Shown here: positions 26,144 to 35,117 of the stretch, in pieces | Position numbering within the stretch: the stretch's first letter is position 1 | How the letters are laid out: each line of letters starts with the position of its first letter | Notes under the pieces: generated by a model | Databases searched by the model: none | Told to the model about the DNA's origin: nothing | What the model saw: the letters and a program-made list of their open reading frames with translations, nothing else | Origin: Desulfocicer vacuolatum DSM 3385 | GTDB taxonomy: Bacteria > Desulfobacterota > Desulfobacteria > Desulfobacterales > Desulfobacteraceae | Length of the DNA: 64,000 nucleotides | Direction of reading: 5' to 3' | Assembly (NCBI RefSeq): GCF_900176365.1 | Contig: NZ_FWXY01000007.1 | Location: 62,001-126,000, forward strand | Position numbers and translations under genes: made by a program

Positions 26144-27880
26144 TTGAATTCAACCATGGATCTTGAACAAGTCATTGGTGCCTTGAAATCCAATGTTCAA
26201 AAAAATGAGATTGACCTATTTCAAAAGCAGCTTTTAAATTTTAAAGATCAGTTTCAAGGCAATACCCGGGTGGCATCCATTATTAAAATGATGCAATCCA
26301 TTGGAAAATATATTGCAGCCCGGAAAGACAGCGCCCATAAAGATGCGTTGCCTGTTTTAGATTTCATCACCGGTCAGCTTGAAAAAATATCCCAGAATCC
26401 GAACCTTAAAAAAGAACAGGCCGATGAAATTTTATCCCGGTGTGCTCAACATTTCAATCGCCTGAAAAAGTCCATTGCCGACGGTCCCGGGGTTTCAAAT
26501 AAAGAAATACAGGATTTAAAGTCTGTTATTTTTGCCATTGACTGGGAAATCTCCCCCTCAACCTTAAAGGGCTTAAATGACGTGGTCACCCGGTTGATGG
26601 TAAAATTTAAATCCCATAAAATTCATTATACTTTTTTAAAAATCATCAATAATGTCGGGCAGTATATTGCCAGGGAAAAGGCCCATGCCCATACAGATTC
26701 CATCCCTTTTTTGCATTCTGTTTTTGAGCATTTTGAAAAGGTCGTTCAAACCCCTGAAATGCCGTTGAATGAGAAAAAAACGCTTTTAAAAAAGGATATG
26801 ATACGGTTCAAGAGCTTTAGCCGGACAACAGAGCAACCGGATCATCAGATATCACCCCGGTCCGGGGATGGGGAGCAGGAGGAATCTATTCAACCGGCCT
26901 TGTTCCATCTTGGATCGTCCCCCTCCCAGTCATCTGATGATATTCCGGAATTGAACCTTCTTTCTGAAAATGAGTCCAGGTTGACGGCAAAAAAAGCGGC
27001 ACCGGCACCCTTGACATCTGCATTGGCGGATAAAGAAAAGATGCCTTCGACACCACGGGATGTCATGGATGATCTTTTCACCGTTAAAAAAACATCTGCA
27101 GATGATTTGCTGGATGCCATTCATCTGGGTAATGGTCATGAAAGTGAAATAGCCGCACAATTAGATGCTGATGCTGAGATCGAGGGGGTAAAAAAAATTA
27201 TTCCCCGTCGTTTGGACAATGAACCCATACCGGAGATCGGCAGCCGTTTGGATCAATTTTTTAATCTTGAGGATGATTCTGAAGTTGAAACACCCGGAGC
27301 GTTGTCAGACAGGGAAAAGGTCCTTGAAAATGATCCAGAGGAAGGCATTGTGCCATTTCAATATGAAGATGAAATTTCAGAGGCTATTCCAAGGGATATG
27401 GGTTCGTCCCAGGGTGCAATGGATGATCTGATAAATATCTTGAAAGAGCCGGGCAATTGTCTGGATCATGAAGTCGTTAAGAAAATTAATGAAGAGATAC
27501 ATAAACTTGAGACCCTGTGGGAAAATGATTCTGATAAGCTTCTTTTATTGAAGAGCATCTCTTGCCTGGTTCAGTTCATCAATGAGTCCAATGCTCCGGA
27601 ACCTTTCCCCATGGAACCGACAGATGATGCGGCCATGGCTTCTGAATCTGATCATGGAAAGTTAACGGATTCTGGATTAATTGATGTAAAATCAGCAGCG
27701 TCTGAAATCACTGGGACAGAGGATATAACGATTCCCGGACCAGATGATTCTCAAACCACAACTTCCGGGGCAACAGATTCTGATGGGACAGCCATGGAAA
27801 CGCCTTCCCCGGTATCCCCGGTATCACAAGGGGCTTCCAAAGGAATATGGCAGAAAATTAAATCCGTTTTTATTAAATAG
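26144..27880 (+). CDS. Uncharacterised acidic protein with internal repeats
   Basis: 578 residues, no family I can name. Residues about 8-115 and 120-225 are two related helical units, sharing the pattern G(K/Q)YIARxKxxAHxDxxPxL, visible as GKYIAARKDSAHKDALPVL and GQYIAREKAHAHTDSIPFL. A weaker third unit sits near 435-485 (LLLKSISCLVQFINES). Between and after these are long acidic, Ser/Pro-rich, probably disordered stretches. The final residues KGIWQKIKSVFIK form a basic amphipathic tail. TTG at 26144 is the likely start, five bases after AAGGAGG. It lies 10 bases after the GTPase gene and one base before the next start. Confidence 0.8.
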   Translation: MNSTMDLEQVIGALKSNVQKNEIDLFQKQLLNFKDQFQGNTRVASIIKMMQSIGKYIAARKDSAHKDALPVLDFITGQLEKISQNPNLKKEQADEILSRCAQHFNRLKKSIADGPGVSNKEIQDLKSVIFAIDWEISPSTLKGLNDVVTRLMVKFKSHKIHYTFLKIINNVGQYIAREKAHAHTDSIPFLHSVFEHFEKVVQTPEMPLNEKKTLLKKDMIRFKSFSRTTEQPDHQISPRSGDGEQEESIQPALFHLGSSPSQSSDDIPELNLLSENESRLTAKKAAPAPLTSALADKEKMPSTPRDVMDDLFTVKKTSADDLLDAIHLGNGHESEIAAQLDADAEIEGVKKIIPRRLDNEPIPEIGSRLDQFFNLEDDSEVETPGALSDREKVLENDPEEGIVPFQYEDEISEAIPRDMGSSQGAMDDLINILKEPGNCLDHEVVKKINEEIHKLETLWENDSDKLLLLKSISCLVQFINESNAPEPFPMEPTDDAAMASESDHGKLTDSGLIDVKSAASEITGTEDITIPGPDDSQTTTSGATDSDGTAMETPSPVSPVSQGASKGIWQKIKSVFIK

Positions 27881-27881
27881 A

Positions 27882-28352
27882 ATGATTTTATTTTGTGAAG
27901 ATTGTGGGCAAAAAAATGAATTAAAAGAGGGGTATGCCCGGAAAAAGCATGTTGTCTTTCGATGTGCTCATTGTAATTATCTCAATTCTTATCCGATTCC
28001 GGTATCCGCAAAAAAACACACTCTCACGGGGGATGAATTTTTAAAAAAACTTAAAACATTTCCCGAAATAATTGGTGTTTTTTTATACCATGAAAAAAAA
28101 GGTGTCATTGAAAATCAAATGCCGGGAATCTTGCAGGATGAAGATATTGATATATTGGGACGCTATTTAAGTGATAGCTTTATCACGGGGCAGGCTTTTG
28201 ATGCAAATATCCATCAGATGATGGCGGTGATATCAGATAAATATATTACAATTCAAAGGGTTGAGCCCCATGTGTTTATTCTTTTTGCCGGCAAAACCCC
28301 TTCTTTGCCCCAAAAAATACAGGATCTTTTGGAAATAAGATGGTCGCTTTAA
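27882..28352 (+). CDS. Small zinc-ribbon protein in the GTPase cluster
   Basis: 156 residues. The N-terminus has a C4 zinc ribbon: CEDCGQKNELK, then CAHCNYLNSYP. The remaining 110 residues may form a degenerate roadblock-like fold (FPEIIGVFLYHEKKGVIENQ, ... QRVEPHVFILFAGKT), a weak inference from pattern and context. It starts one base after the preceding stop and its end overlaps the next start by 13 bases, so the genes are translationally coupled. Confidence 0.7.
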   Translation: MILFCEDCGQKNELKEGYARKKHVVFRCAHCNYLNSYPIPVSAKKHTLTGDEFLKKLKTFPEIIGVFLYHEKKGVIENQMPGILQDEDIDILGRYLSDSFITGQAFDANIHQMMAVISDKYITIQRVEPHVFILFAGKTPSLPQKIQDLLEIRWSL

Positions 28353-28690
28353 GAGATTTTTTGCAAATTGCCGGGGTGGAAGGGGTGGATAAATATATTT
28401 TTCTGGACAGCCGGGGAAAAATTTTAGTCAATACCATGAAACATCCCGCCACATCTTCCACCATGGTTTTTAATTGTGGCCGGAACCTGTCACTCATTGG
28501 CCGGAGCAATTTTAAATATGTTGTTTTTTCAAAAAGAGACGGAAAAAATATTTTAATTTTTCCGGTTGGCAAGTATACTCTTGGGGTGGTAAAACAACAA
28601 GGTATCAAAAATCAAGTTGTGGCAGATGCTGTTTTGGTATTTTTAAATATTCTAAGAAAAAAGGCATATACTAAAGGAGAAGATTCATGA
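28340..28690 (+). CDS. Roadblock-like protein
   Basis: 116 residues. GVDKYIFLDSRGKILVNTM near the N-terminus and YTLGVVKQQGIKNQVVADAV near the C-terminus fit the roadblock/LC7 pattern of strand-helix-strands-helix, though divergently. The gene overlaps both neighbours (13 bases upstream, 4 downstream). It would give the cluster a second or third potential GTPase partner. Confidence 0.65.
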   Translation: MVALRDFLQIAGVEGVDKYIFLDSRGKILVNTMKHPATSSTMVFNCGRNLSLIGRSNFKYVVFSKRDGKNILIFPVGKYTLGVVKQQGIKNQVVADAVLVFLNILRKKAYTKGEDS

Positions 28691-28962
28691 CCGCACAGAT
28701 GACCATCTCGGTTTTCACCCTGGTGATATATCTCATTATTATATTTGTATTTAATAACGCTCGAATTAAATATGCCGGTGGGAAAGTTGGAAAGGTTATT
28801 AATCTTATTCTGGTAACGGTGTGCCTTTTGTTTGTTGCTGATTATGTTGAAATTTTTCATCCGTTTGTAAATCCGGAAATTCTGGATATCATCAAGGCGT
28901 TGTTCAGAACTGCGGCACTTTCCTTTCTGGCCTATGGCGGAGCCAAGGTGGCGGAATCATAA
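28687..28962 (+). CDS. Small integral membrane protein
   Basis: 91 residues with about three predicted membrane segments: ISVFTLVIYLIIIFVF (6-21), VINLILVTVCLLFVADYV (36-53) and FRTAALSFLAYGGA (73-86). No recognised family. It is the last gene of the GTPase run, overlapping the roadblock-like gene by four bases (ATGA), and could be the membrane anchor of the system. Confidence 0.65.
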   Translation: MTAQMTISVFTLVIYLIIIFVFNNARIKYAGGKVGKVINLILVTVCLLFVADYVEIFHPFVNPEILDIIKALFRTAALSFLAYGGAKVAES

Positions 28963-28971
28963 AAAAAGCTG

Positions 28972-30204
28972 TTAAAAAAAAGAGAACCACCCTTTTTTGT
29001 TTTTTTTCGATTTTTTGTCAATATTAAAATGTGACCGTAAAAGTTCGATGATTCGTGTCATATCATTAACTATTTTTTCCTTTCCCTTTGAGTCAGTTTG
29101 ATAGGTTGCCACGTAATCCAGGATTTTTTCGATGTCCTTTAAGGAGTTGTTCAAAGGCTGAGTGCCTAAGAGATCACCGGTGGCCTGTAAAACCAGACCA
29201 CAATATTCTGAGAATCCTGAAATTAAAAAGTTATTTGTTTTTTCAATGTGCGGCATTGCTTCCAGGGCAGATTCAATGGCCTGCAAATTTGTATTTTCAT
29301 CATTATCCGGATGATAATTTTTAAATACTGTTTTAAGCTCCATGACAAGCTTTTGTTTACTTTCCTTAAATAGAGACTCTGATCGGTTAGCACCTATTTC
29401 CTCCACAATGTTTTTTTTTATGGCTTGAAATATATCGTTGAAGATAATTATTGCTTCGGAATAATTTTCAGATGTCTCCCCATGGGAAGCGGTTGTTGTT
29501 TCTTCCTTTTGTTCAATCAACCCCGAGGAGATCACAGAAAATAAAATCTTGTACACAGCAAACTCATCATAACCGCTTTCAGTGGTAATCTGACCTACTG
29601 TTCGAATGCCGTCAATCAGGGAAAGGACTCTCCATTCATTGGCATTGAGCTTTATTTCTTCATTACTCTGAACCTTTCCGGATATTTTAAATACCAGTTC
29701 ATCGCTGGGGATTAGCTCCCTGAGAACAGAAAGTTCGTCAATTCTTCGGGATGCTTCAAGAATCAGCTTCATGGGATTGAGCTGAATGATGATCATGCCT
29801 TTTAAATTCAGTTGTGCATCCTGGTATTTAAATTTGCCCTTTTTCCAGAAAAAAATATTGTAGAGTATGGTTTCTGCTTGTTTGGTACTGTATTTTTTCA
29901 AGGTATCAATGGAAATATATCCCTTGTCCACCAATATTTTTCCCAGATGAACCCTTGTTTCTTTTCCAGTGGCGATGGATTCCTTGAGTTGCCGGGCCGA
30001 TGTGACGTTGTCATTTCGCAGCAAAAATCCAAGCCGGGTTTCCTTGAGAGATGATGATGCGTAAACAATGGTTCCATGTTCAAAAAATACACGGCTTTTT
30101 TCATTCTCACAGGTTACAGTGAGCACACCTGTTTTTTGTTCATTGCATAAAAGCTGAAGAACGCTTGCAAGCGTCAGGCCTTCGAAATCACCCTGGAGAT
30201 TCAT
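28972..30204 (-). CDS. DUF4388 domain protein
   Basis: 410 residues. The N-terminal 100 are a DUF4388 (PatA N-terminal-like) domain, with LQGDFEGLTLASVLQLLCNEQKTGVLTV and a GTIVYASSS segment. A central winged-helix-like part includes LSLIDGIRTVGQITTESGYDEFAVYKIL (about 190-225). The C-terminal half is alpha-helical and ends in KKSKKNKKGWFSFF, a basic/aromatic tail reminiscent of the tail of the 578-residue protein. DUF4388 proteins often accompany roadblock/MglA systems. It converges on the GTPase operon with nine bases between the stop codons. Confidence 0.8.
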   Translation of the reverse strand: MNLQGDFEGLTLASVLQLLCNEQKTGVLTVTCENEKSRVFFEHGTIVYASSSLKETRLGFLLRNDNVTSARQLKESIATGKETRVHLGKILVDKGYISIDTLKKYSTKQAETILYNIFFWKKGKFKYQDAQLNLKGMIIIQLNPMKLILEASRRIDELSVLRELIPSDELVFKISGKVQSNEEIKLNANEWRVLSLIDGIRTVGQITTESGYDEFAVYKILFSVISSGLIEQKEETTTASHGETSENYSEAIIIFNDIFQAIKKNIVEEIGANRSESLFKESKQKLVMELKTVFKNYHPDNDENTNLQAIESALEAMPHIEKTNNFLISGFSEYCGLVLQATGDLLGTQPLNNSLKDIEKILDYVATYQTDSKGKEKIVNDMTRIIELLRSHFNIDKKSKKNKKGWFSFF

Positions 30205-30526
30205 AGTACCCTTTCAGTCACATATGGTGGCTTTTAGTTTAAACTGTTTTTTATAACTGCCACGGGTAGACCGATGTGCAGTATGAACTCCTCCCATGGC
30301 AATTATAAAAATAATGCCATATTATGTCATATTCTTTTTTTCAATACAACCATCAAAAATATGGATATAATTCATTTAAATTAAACCTGAAAATTATCAT
30401 TTCAGCAAGTGGAATATTTTGCAAAAAGAACGTGGAAAATCGGGAAATTCAACGCTGGCTTTTAATGGGTTGACACTTGATGGAAACCCTGCGATAAATC
30501 CTCTTTTTAAAAAAGAGGGGATAAAA
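30205..30526. other. Divergent intergenic region with a short A repeat
   Basis: Lies between the DUF4388 gene (-) and rapA (+). It holds a 60-base A-family derivative at 30250-30309 and AT-rich sequence that must contain both promoters; none is convincing by eye. Confidence 0.5.
30250..30309. repeat. Internally deleted repeat family A copy
   Basis: TTTATAACTGCCACGGG at one side and CCCATGGCAATTATAAA at the other form 17-base inverted ends with few mismatches. The interior of the full element is missing. Confidence 0.65.
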
Positions 30527-33175
30527 ATGTTTAAAAAAGGGCAGCGGTGGATCAGCCGCATGGAGCCGGAACTGGGCTTGGGCACACTCCGTGCGGTGGA
30601 AAACAACGGGAGAAGGGTGTGCATTCAATTTGAGGCAAGCGATTTGGTCCGGCATTATTCCATGGAGAGTGCCCCCCTTGAAAGGGCCTGCTTTTCTCCG
30701 GGGGATGTTGTTTTCTTAAGGGATTCAAGCACGTTTACAGTGACCAAAGTGGAAACCAAAGACGGGCTTTTTCATTACCATGGCAAGGGCAATGTTGTTT
30801 CAGAGGAGAAGCTTTCCGACACCATGTCCTTTTCCACGCCTAAGGAACGTCTGGGGGCCGGGTTATTTGATGCCACATCCACCTTTGATTTGAGACTGCA
30901 GGCCAGAAATCTTTTGCATCAATACCACCGTTCCAGCGTTATGGGGTTTCTTGGGGGACGTGTGGAATTGATTCCCCACCAGTTTTATATTGCAGGGGCG
31001 GTTGCATCCCGCTATCTTCCCCGTGTTTTACTGGCCGATGAAACAGGGCTTGGCAAGACCATTGAGGCCAGTCTGATCATGCATCGCCTTTTGTTGAGCG
31101 AGCGAATTTCCCGGGTATTGATTCTGGTGCCGGACTCTCTGGTGCACCAGTGGTTTGTGGAGATGTACCGTCGCTTTAATCTCTCTTTTTCCATTGTAAA
31201 TGAGTCGTTTTTGGCCTGCATAAAAAAAACCGACAACCTTTTTCTGGAAGAACAGCTGTTCATCTGTCCCATGCACTGCATGGAGGAAAATTTCTTTTTA
31301 AAACAGCGGGCCCTTGATGCCCCATGGGACATGGTGGTGGTGGATGAGGCCCATCATGTGGATCCTTGTGGTGAGACCCATGGGTTTTTAAAACACATTG
31401 GCCACGGATCTGCCGGAATGATGCTTCTTACAGCCACCCCGGAACAATTGGGTGTTGAACGTCACTTTGCCCATTTAAAACTTCTTGATCCCCACAGATA
31501 TACCACCCTTGATGCCCATCGGAAGGAAGCAGCCGCCTATGAGAAAACCGTTCAGGAACTGAGCGCGCACATGGAAAAGCAGGTGGGTAGGGATGGAACA
31601 TTGGGTAAATCCCTTGAAATGCGCTTGGATTGTTATGGACCGGGCCGCTCAATTTTTAGAAATACCCGGGCCGTGATTAAAGGCTTTCCTGTTCGAAAAG
31701 GTGAAATTTATCCTCTGTTGTCCCCCCATGACGAGATAAGGTGGCTTGCCCGGCTGTTAAAACAGTTGAAATCGGAAAAAGTGCTTTTGATTTGCAGCAC
31801 CAGAGAGCGTGCAATGGCCATTGGCAAGGTATTAAGGGAGGTAATGACACTAAAATTCACCCAGTTTGATGAGTCCATGACCCTTCTCCAGCGGGATCGC
31901 AGCGCTGCCTGGTTTTCGGAAAAAGAGGGTGCCAGACTCATGATTTGCTCCGAAATCGGGTCTGAAGGTCGAAATTTCCAATTTTGCCATCATCTGGTGT
32001 TGTTTGATCTTCCCCGCAATCCAGAGCTTCTGGAGCAGCGCATCGGACGGCTGGATCGCATTGGCCAGGCCCGGGACATAGAAATCCATGTCCCCTTTTT
32101 AAAGGGCAGTTCCCAGGAGGTGCTGGCCCGGTGGTACAAAGACGGCACCGGTATTTTTCACGGTCATGTCAGCGGGCTTTGCCAGATCCATGGGCGTTTT
32201 AAGTCCACATTAAATTCTCTTTGCAATGCCTGTGACCAGGGGAATACCCTGGATGGCCGGGCCCTTGATGAACTTATTAAGGAAACCCACATCCACACCC
32301 GGGCAATTGAAGCGTCCCTGTCCCGGGGAAAAGATCGACTTCTGGAGCTTAATTCCTTCCGGCCCCAACCGGCCAGGGCCCTTATCAAGTCCATTGAGGC
32401 CCAGGACAATGACACCACCCTGGAGATGTTTTTATTATCTGTTTTTGATTTTTTCAATGTATTCCATGATGAAGTCATGCCACGGACACACACCCTTACC
32501 TTTGACATGGCCCATCCCGGCTTTCCTGTACCGGCCCTGAAGCAGGACGGCATGACCGTTACCTTTGACAGAAACATTGCCGTCACCCGGGGGGAGATGG
32601 ACTTTATCACCTGGGATCACCCCCTGGTCCATGGTGCCATGGAATTGTTGCTGGGAACGGAAAAAGGAAATTGTGCCTTTGTTCAATACCGGTCCGATGG
32701 AGAGTTTTCATTGTTTTTGGAAGCAATTTATCTGTTGGAATGTGTGGTTCCGGCACATCTTCACATGGACAGATTTCTGCCGGTCACCCCCATCCGGGTG
32801 GTGGTGAATCATCGCCTTGAAGATGTAACAAAGGAATATGTCGGGCAAATTTTTTCAAAAAGACTCATGGATGGAACAGGGGCATTTTTACGCGAATATC
32901 CTGAAATAAAAGAGGTGTTGCTGCCGGGGATGATCCGGGCATGTGCTGACCTGGCTGAAAAGCAATCAAAGCAGATCATGGCAACGGCCGGTGAAGAGAT
33001 GGGCCTTGTACTGGGAAAAGAGGTGGAGCGCCTGACCCGGCTTCAACAGAAAAACCCCGCAGTGGGTGGAGATGAAGTTGACCTGGCCCGCACCCATCTT
33101 CAAGATCTTAAAAAAGGCCTTGCAACGGCCAGGCCCAGGCTGGATGCCCTTCGCATGATCTACCAGTCAGTTTGA
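30527..33175 (+). CDS. rapA: RapA-like SNF2 ATPase (RNA polymerase recycling)
   Basis: About 882 residues. RapA binds RNA polymerase and helps recycle it, using an SNF2-type ATPase. The N-terminus has the RapA tudor-like start GQRWISRMEPELGLGTL. Helicase motif I is DETGLGKTIEA, motif II DEAHH, motif III LLTATPEQLG. The C-terminal helicase half contains EIGSEGRNFQFCHHLVLFDL and QRIGRLDRIGQ. The start MFKKGQRW with GAGGGG upstream is preferred to an upstream in-frame start. Its last nine bases overlap the 3' end of the convergent histidine kinase gene. Confidence 0.92.
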   Translation: MFKKGQRWISRMEPELGLGTLRAVENNGRRVCIQFEASDLVRHYSMESAPLERACFSPGDVVFLRDSSTFTVTKVETKDGLFHYHGKGNVVSEEKLSDTMSFSTPKERLGAGLFDATSTFDLRLQARNLLHQYHRSSVMGFLGGRVELIPHQFYIAGAVASRYLPRVLLADETGLGKTIEASLIMHRLLLSERISRVLILVPDSLVHQWFVEMYRRFNLSFSIVNESFLACIKKTDNLFLEEQLFICPMHCMEENFFLKQRALDAPWDMVVVDEAHHVDPCGETHGFLKHIGHGSAGMMLLTATPEQLGVERHFAHLKLLDPHRYTTLDAHRKEAAAYEKTVQELSAHMEKQVGRDGTLGKSLEMRLDCYGPGRSIFRNTRAVIKGFPVRKGEIYPLLSPHDEIRWLARLLKQLKSEKVLLICSTRERAMAIGKVLREVMTLKFTQFDESMTLLQRDRSAAWFSEKEGARLMICSEIGSEGRNFQFCHHLVLFDLPRNPELLEQRIGRLDRIGQARDIEIHVPFLKGSSQEVLARWYKDGTGIFHGHVSGLCQIHGRFKSTLNSLCNACDQGNTLDGRALDELIKETHIHTRAIEASLSRGKDRLLELNSFRPQPARALIKSIEAQDNDTTLEMFLLSVFDFFNVFHDEVMPRTHTLTFDMAHPGFPVPALKQDGMTVTFDRNIAVTRGEMDFITWDHPLVHGAMELLLGTEKGNCAFVQYRSDGEFSLFLEAIYLLECVVPAHLHMDRFLPVTPIRVVVNHRLEDVTKEYVGQIFSKRLMDGTGAFLREYPEIKEVLLPGMIRACADLAEKQSKQIMATAGEEMGLVLGKEVERLTRLQQKNPAVGGDEVDLARTHLQDLKKGLATARPRLDALRMIYQSV

Positions 33176-35098
33176 CCCATCCAACACTTCACGCACCGCA
33201 GTGGCCAGCTCATGTCGATCCAGAGGTTTGGCAAGAAATCGCCTGATCCCCAGACTTGCGGCATCCAGGGCATTTATTTTTTCGGTGAATCCGGTACACA
33301 AAATAATGGGAATCTCCGGTCGAATTTCAAGAAGATTCCGGGCCAGTTCATCTCCGGAAAGATCTGCCATGGTCATGTCGGTGATCACCAGATCAAAGTC
33401 CCGGGGGGTTGTTGTAAATTGTGCCAGTGCATTCCGGGGGGTATTATGACAGGTCACCTTGTAACCCAGTCGTTCCAGCATTTTATGGGCCAGTTTCAAC
33501 AAAGAGGGCTCATCATCCACAAACAAAATATGCTCATTTCCCCCTGGGATTGCATGATCCGTGGCCGGGACTGTTCCGGGACCATGGGGCACTGCCGGAA
33601 AAATAACATGCACTTTGGTTCCTTTTTCCGGTGAGGAATCAATGGCAATGGCACCATCATGGTTGCTCACAATACCGTGGACAACGGCTAGCCCAAGCCC
33701 TGTGCCCTTTCCCACATCCTTGGTGGTAAAATAAGGATCAAATATTTTTTCCATGATTGCAGGATCAATTCCCCCACCGGTGTCATGCACAGTTAACCGC
33801 ACATACTCCCCGGGGGGCATTTTTTTAAAGTGCTGAGATAATTGAAATTCTTTTTGAAGATGCATTGTATCAAGGGAGATGGTCAGTGTGCCCTGACGGT
33901 TTTCCATGGCATGGGCACCGTTGGTACTTAAATTAAGAATAATCTGCTGAATCTGGGTGGCATCGGCATCAATGGCCGGTAGGGTTTCCGGGATTTTTGA
34001 TTTTATTTCAATGGTGGTGGGAATGGATGCCCGTAACAGCGCCACAGATTCCCCGGCAAGGGCATTGATTGCAATGGGCTTACGATTGACTTCTGTTTTG
34101 CGACTGAAACTTAAAAGTTGCCGAACCACATCCTTGGCCCTGAGGGTGGCTGTTTTGATTTCCTGCAAATTAAGCCGGGCCGGATTCCAGTCCGGTACAT
34201 CATCCATGGCAAGTTCCATATTTCCCAGAATAATACCCAGGATATTATTAAAATCATGGGCAATTCCCCCACTCAGGGTGCCAATGGCCTCCATTTTATG
34301 GGCATGCTGGAGCTGGGCCTCCATGTCTTTTTCCCTGGTGATGTCCATGATAAACCCTTCTATGCAGTCAATGCCTTCAGAATCATCATCCGTCATCACC
34401 CCGATCCCCTTTTCCCATACCCATCGGGTTCTCCCGTTTTTATCAATAAGGGGGTACTTGATTTGAAAATGATCTTTTACACCCAGGGCCGCTTGAACTT
34501 CATCCCAGACTTTTTTTCGATGGGATGCTGCAATAAGATCCCCAAAGGCAACCACCCGATTGTTTTCCACTTCATCCCGGTTATAACCGGTGAGTTGCCG
34601 GCACCCTTCACTGACAAATTCCATGCTCCATTTGAAATCATTTTTACATCGATAGGCCATGCCCGGCAGGTTGGAGAGCAACCGTTTCAAAGCCACCCTG
34701 TTTTCCCGGACTTCCTGCTGGGCTTTTTTCCGCGCGGCCACCTGATAAACAAATGATAAAAGACGATCCATGTTCACCGGTTTAATTTCATATCCAATGA
34801 CCTGGGGGACCTTCACCGATTCAATGGCACTTTCCAGGGAGGCGTTGCCGGTTATCATGATAAACTCAGTGGCAGGGGCCGGTAAGGTGAGTTTTTTCAC
34901 CAGCTCCTGCCCTGCTGTGTCAGGAAGTTTCACATCCACAAAGGCAAGATCAAACGGCTCTTGTTTAAAAAGCACAAGTGCTTCTTTACCACTATTGGCA
35001 ACAGCCACCTGATAGGAAGCCAGTTCAAAAATATCTTTTATATTTTCTGCCAGATGTTTGTCATCATCCACCACAGCAATTTTAAAAATGCCGGCCAT
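33167..35098 (-). CDS. Hybrid histidine kinase REC-PAS-HisKA-HATPase-REC
   Basis: About 643 residues, no membrane segment, so cytoplasmic. Domain order: a receiver with phosphoacceptor in AFVDVKLPD (about 5-125), coiled linker, PAS domain (about 160-270), HisKA with IAHDFNNILG, HATPase with GTGLGLAVVHG, and a C-terminal receiver (LVITDMTMADLSG). Starting with a receiver suggests that it takes phosphate from another kinase, plausibly the membrane kinase just upstream, whose stop is 19 bases before this start. The start MAGIFKIAVVDDD follows AGAGGAT. Target unknown. Confidence 0.9.
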   Translation of the reverse strand: MAGIFKIAVVDDDKHLAENIKDIFELASYQVAVANSGKEALVLFKQEPFDLAFVDVKLPDTAGQELVKKLTLPAPATEFIMITGNASLESAIESVKVPQVIGYEIKPVNMDRLLSFVYQVAARKKAQQEVRENRVALKRLLSNLPGMAYRCKNDFKWSMEFVSEGCRQLTGYNRDEVENNRVVAFGDLIAASHRKKVWDEVQAALGVKDHFQIKYPLIDKNGRTRWVWEKGIGVMTDDDSEGIDCIEGFIMDITREKDMEAQLQHAHKMEAIGTLSGGIAHDFNNILGIILGNMELAMDDVPDWNPARLNLQEIKTATLRAKDVVRQLLSFSRKTEVNRKPIAINALAGESVALLRASIPTTIEIKSKIPETLPAIDADATQIQQIILNLSTNGAHAMENRQGTLTISLDTMHLQKEFQLSQHFKKMPPGEYVRLTVHDTGGGIDPAIMEKIFDPYFTTKDVGKGTGLGLAVVHGIVSNHDGAIAIDSSPEKGTKVHVIFPAVPHGPGTVPATDHAIPGGNEHILFVDDEPSLLKLAHKMLERLGYKVTCHNTPRNALAQFTTTPRDFDLVITDMTMADLSGDELARNLLEIRPEIPIILCTGFTEKINALDAASLGIRRFLAKPLDRHELATAVREVLDGSN

Positions 35099-35117
35099 AT
35101 TATCCTCTTTGCTTTTT

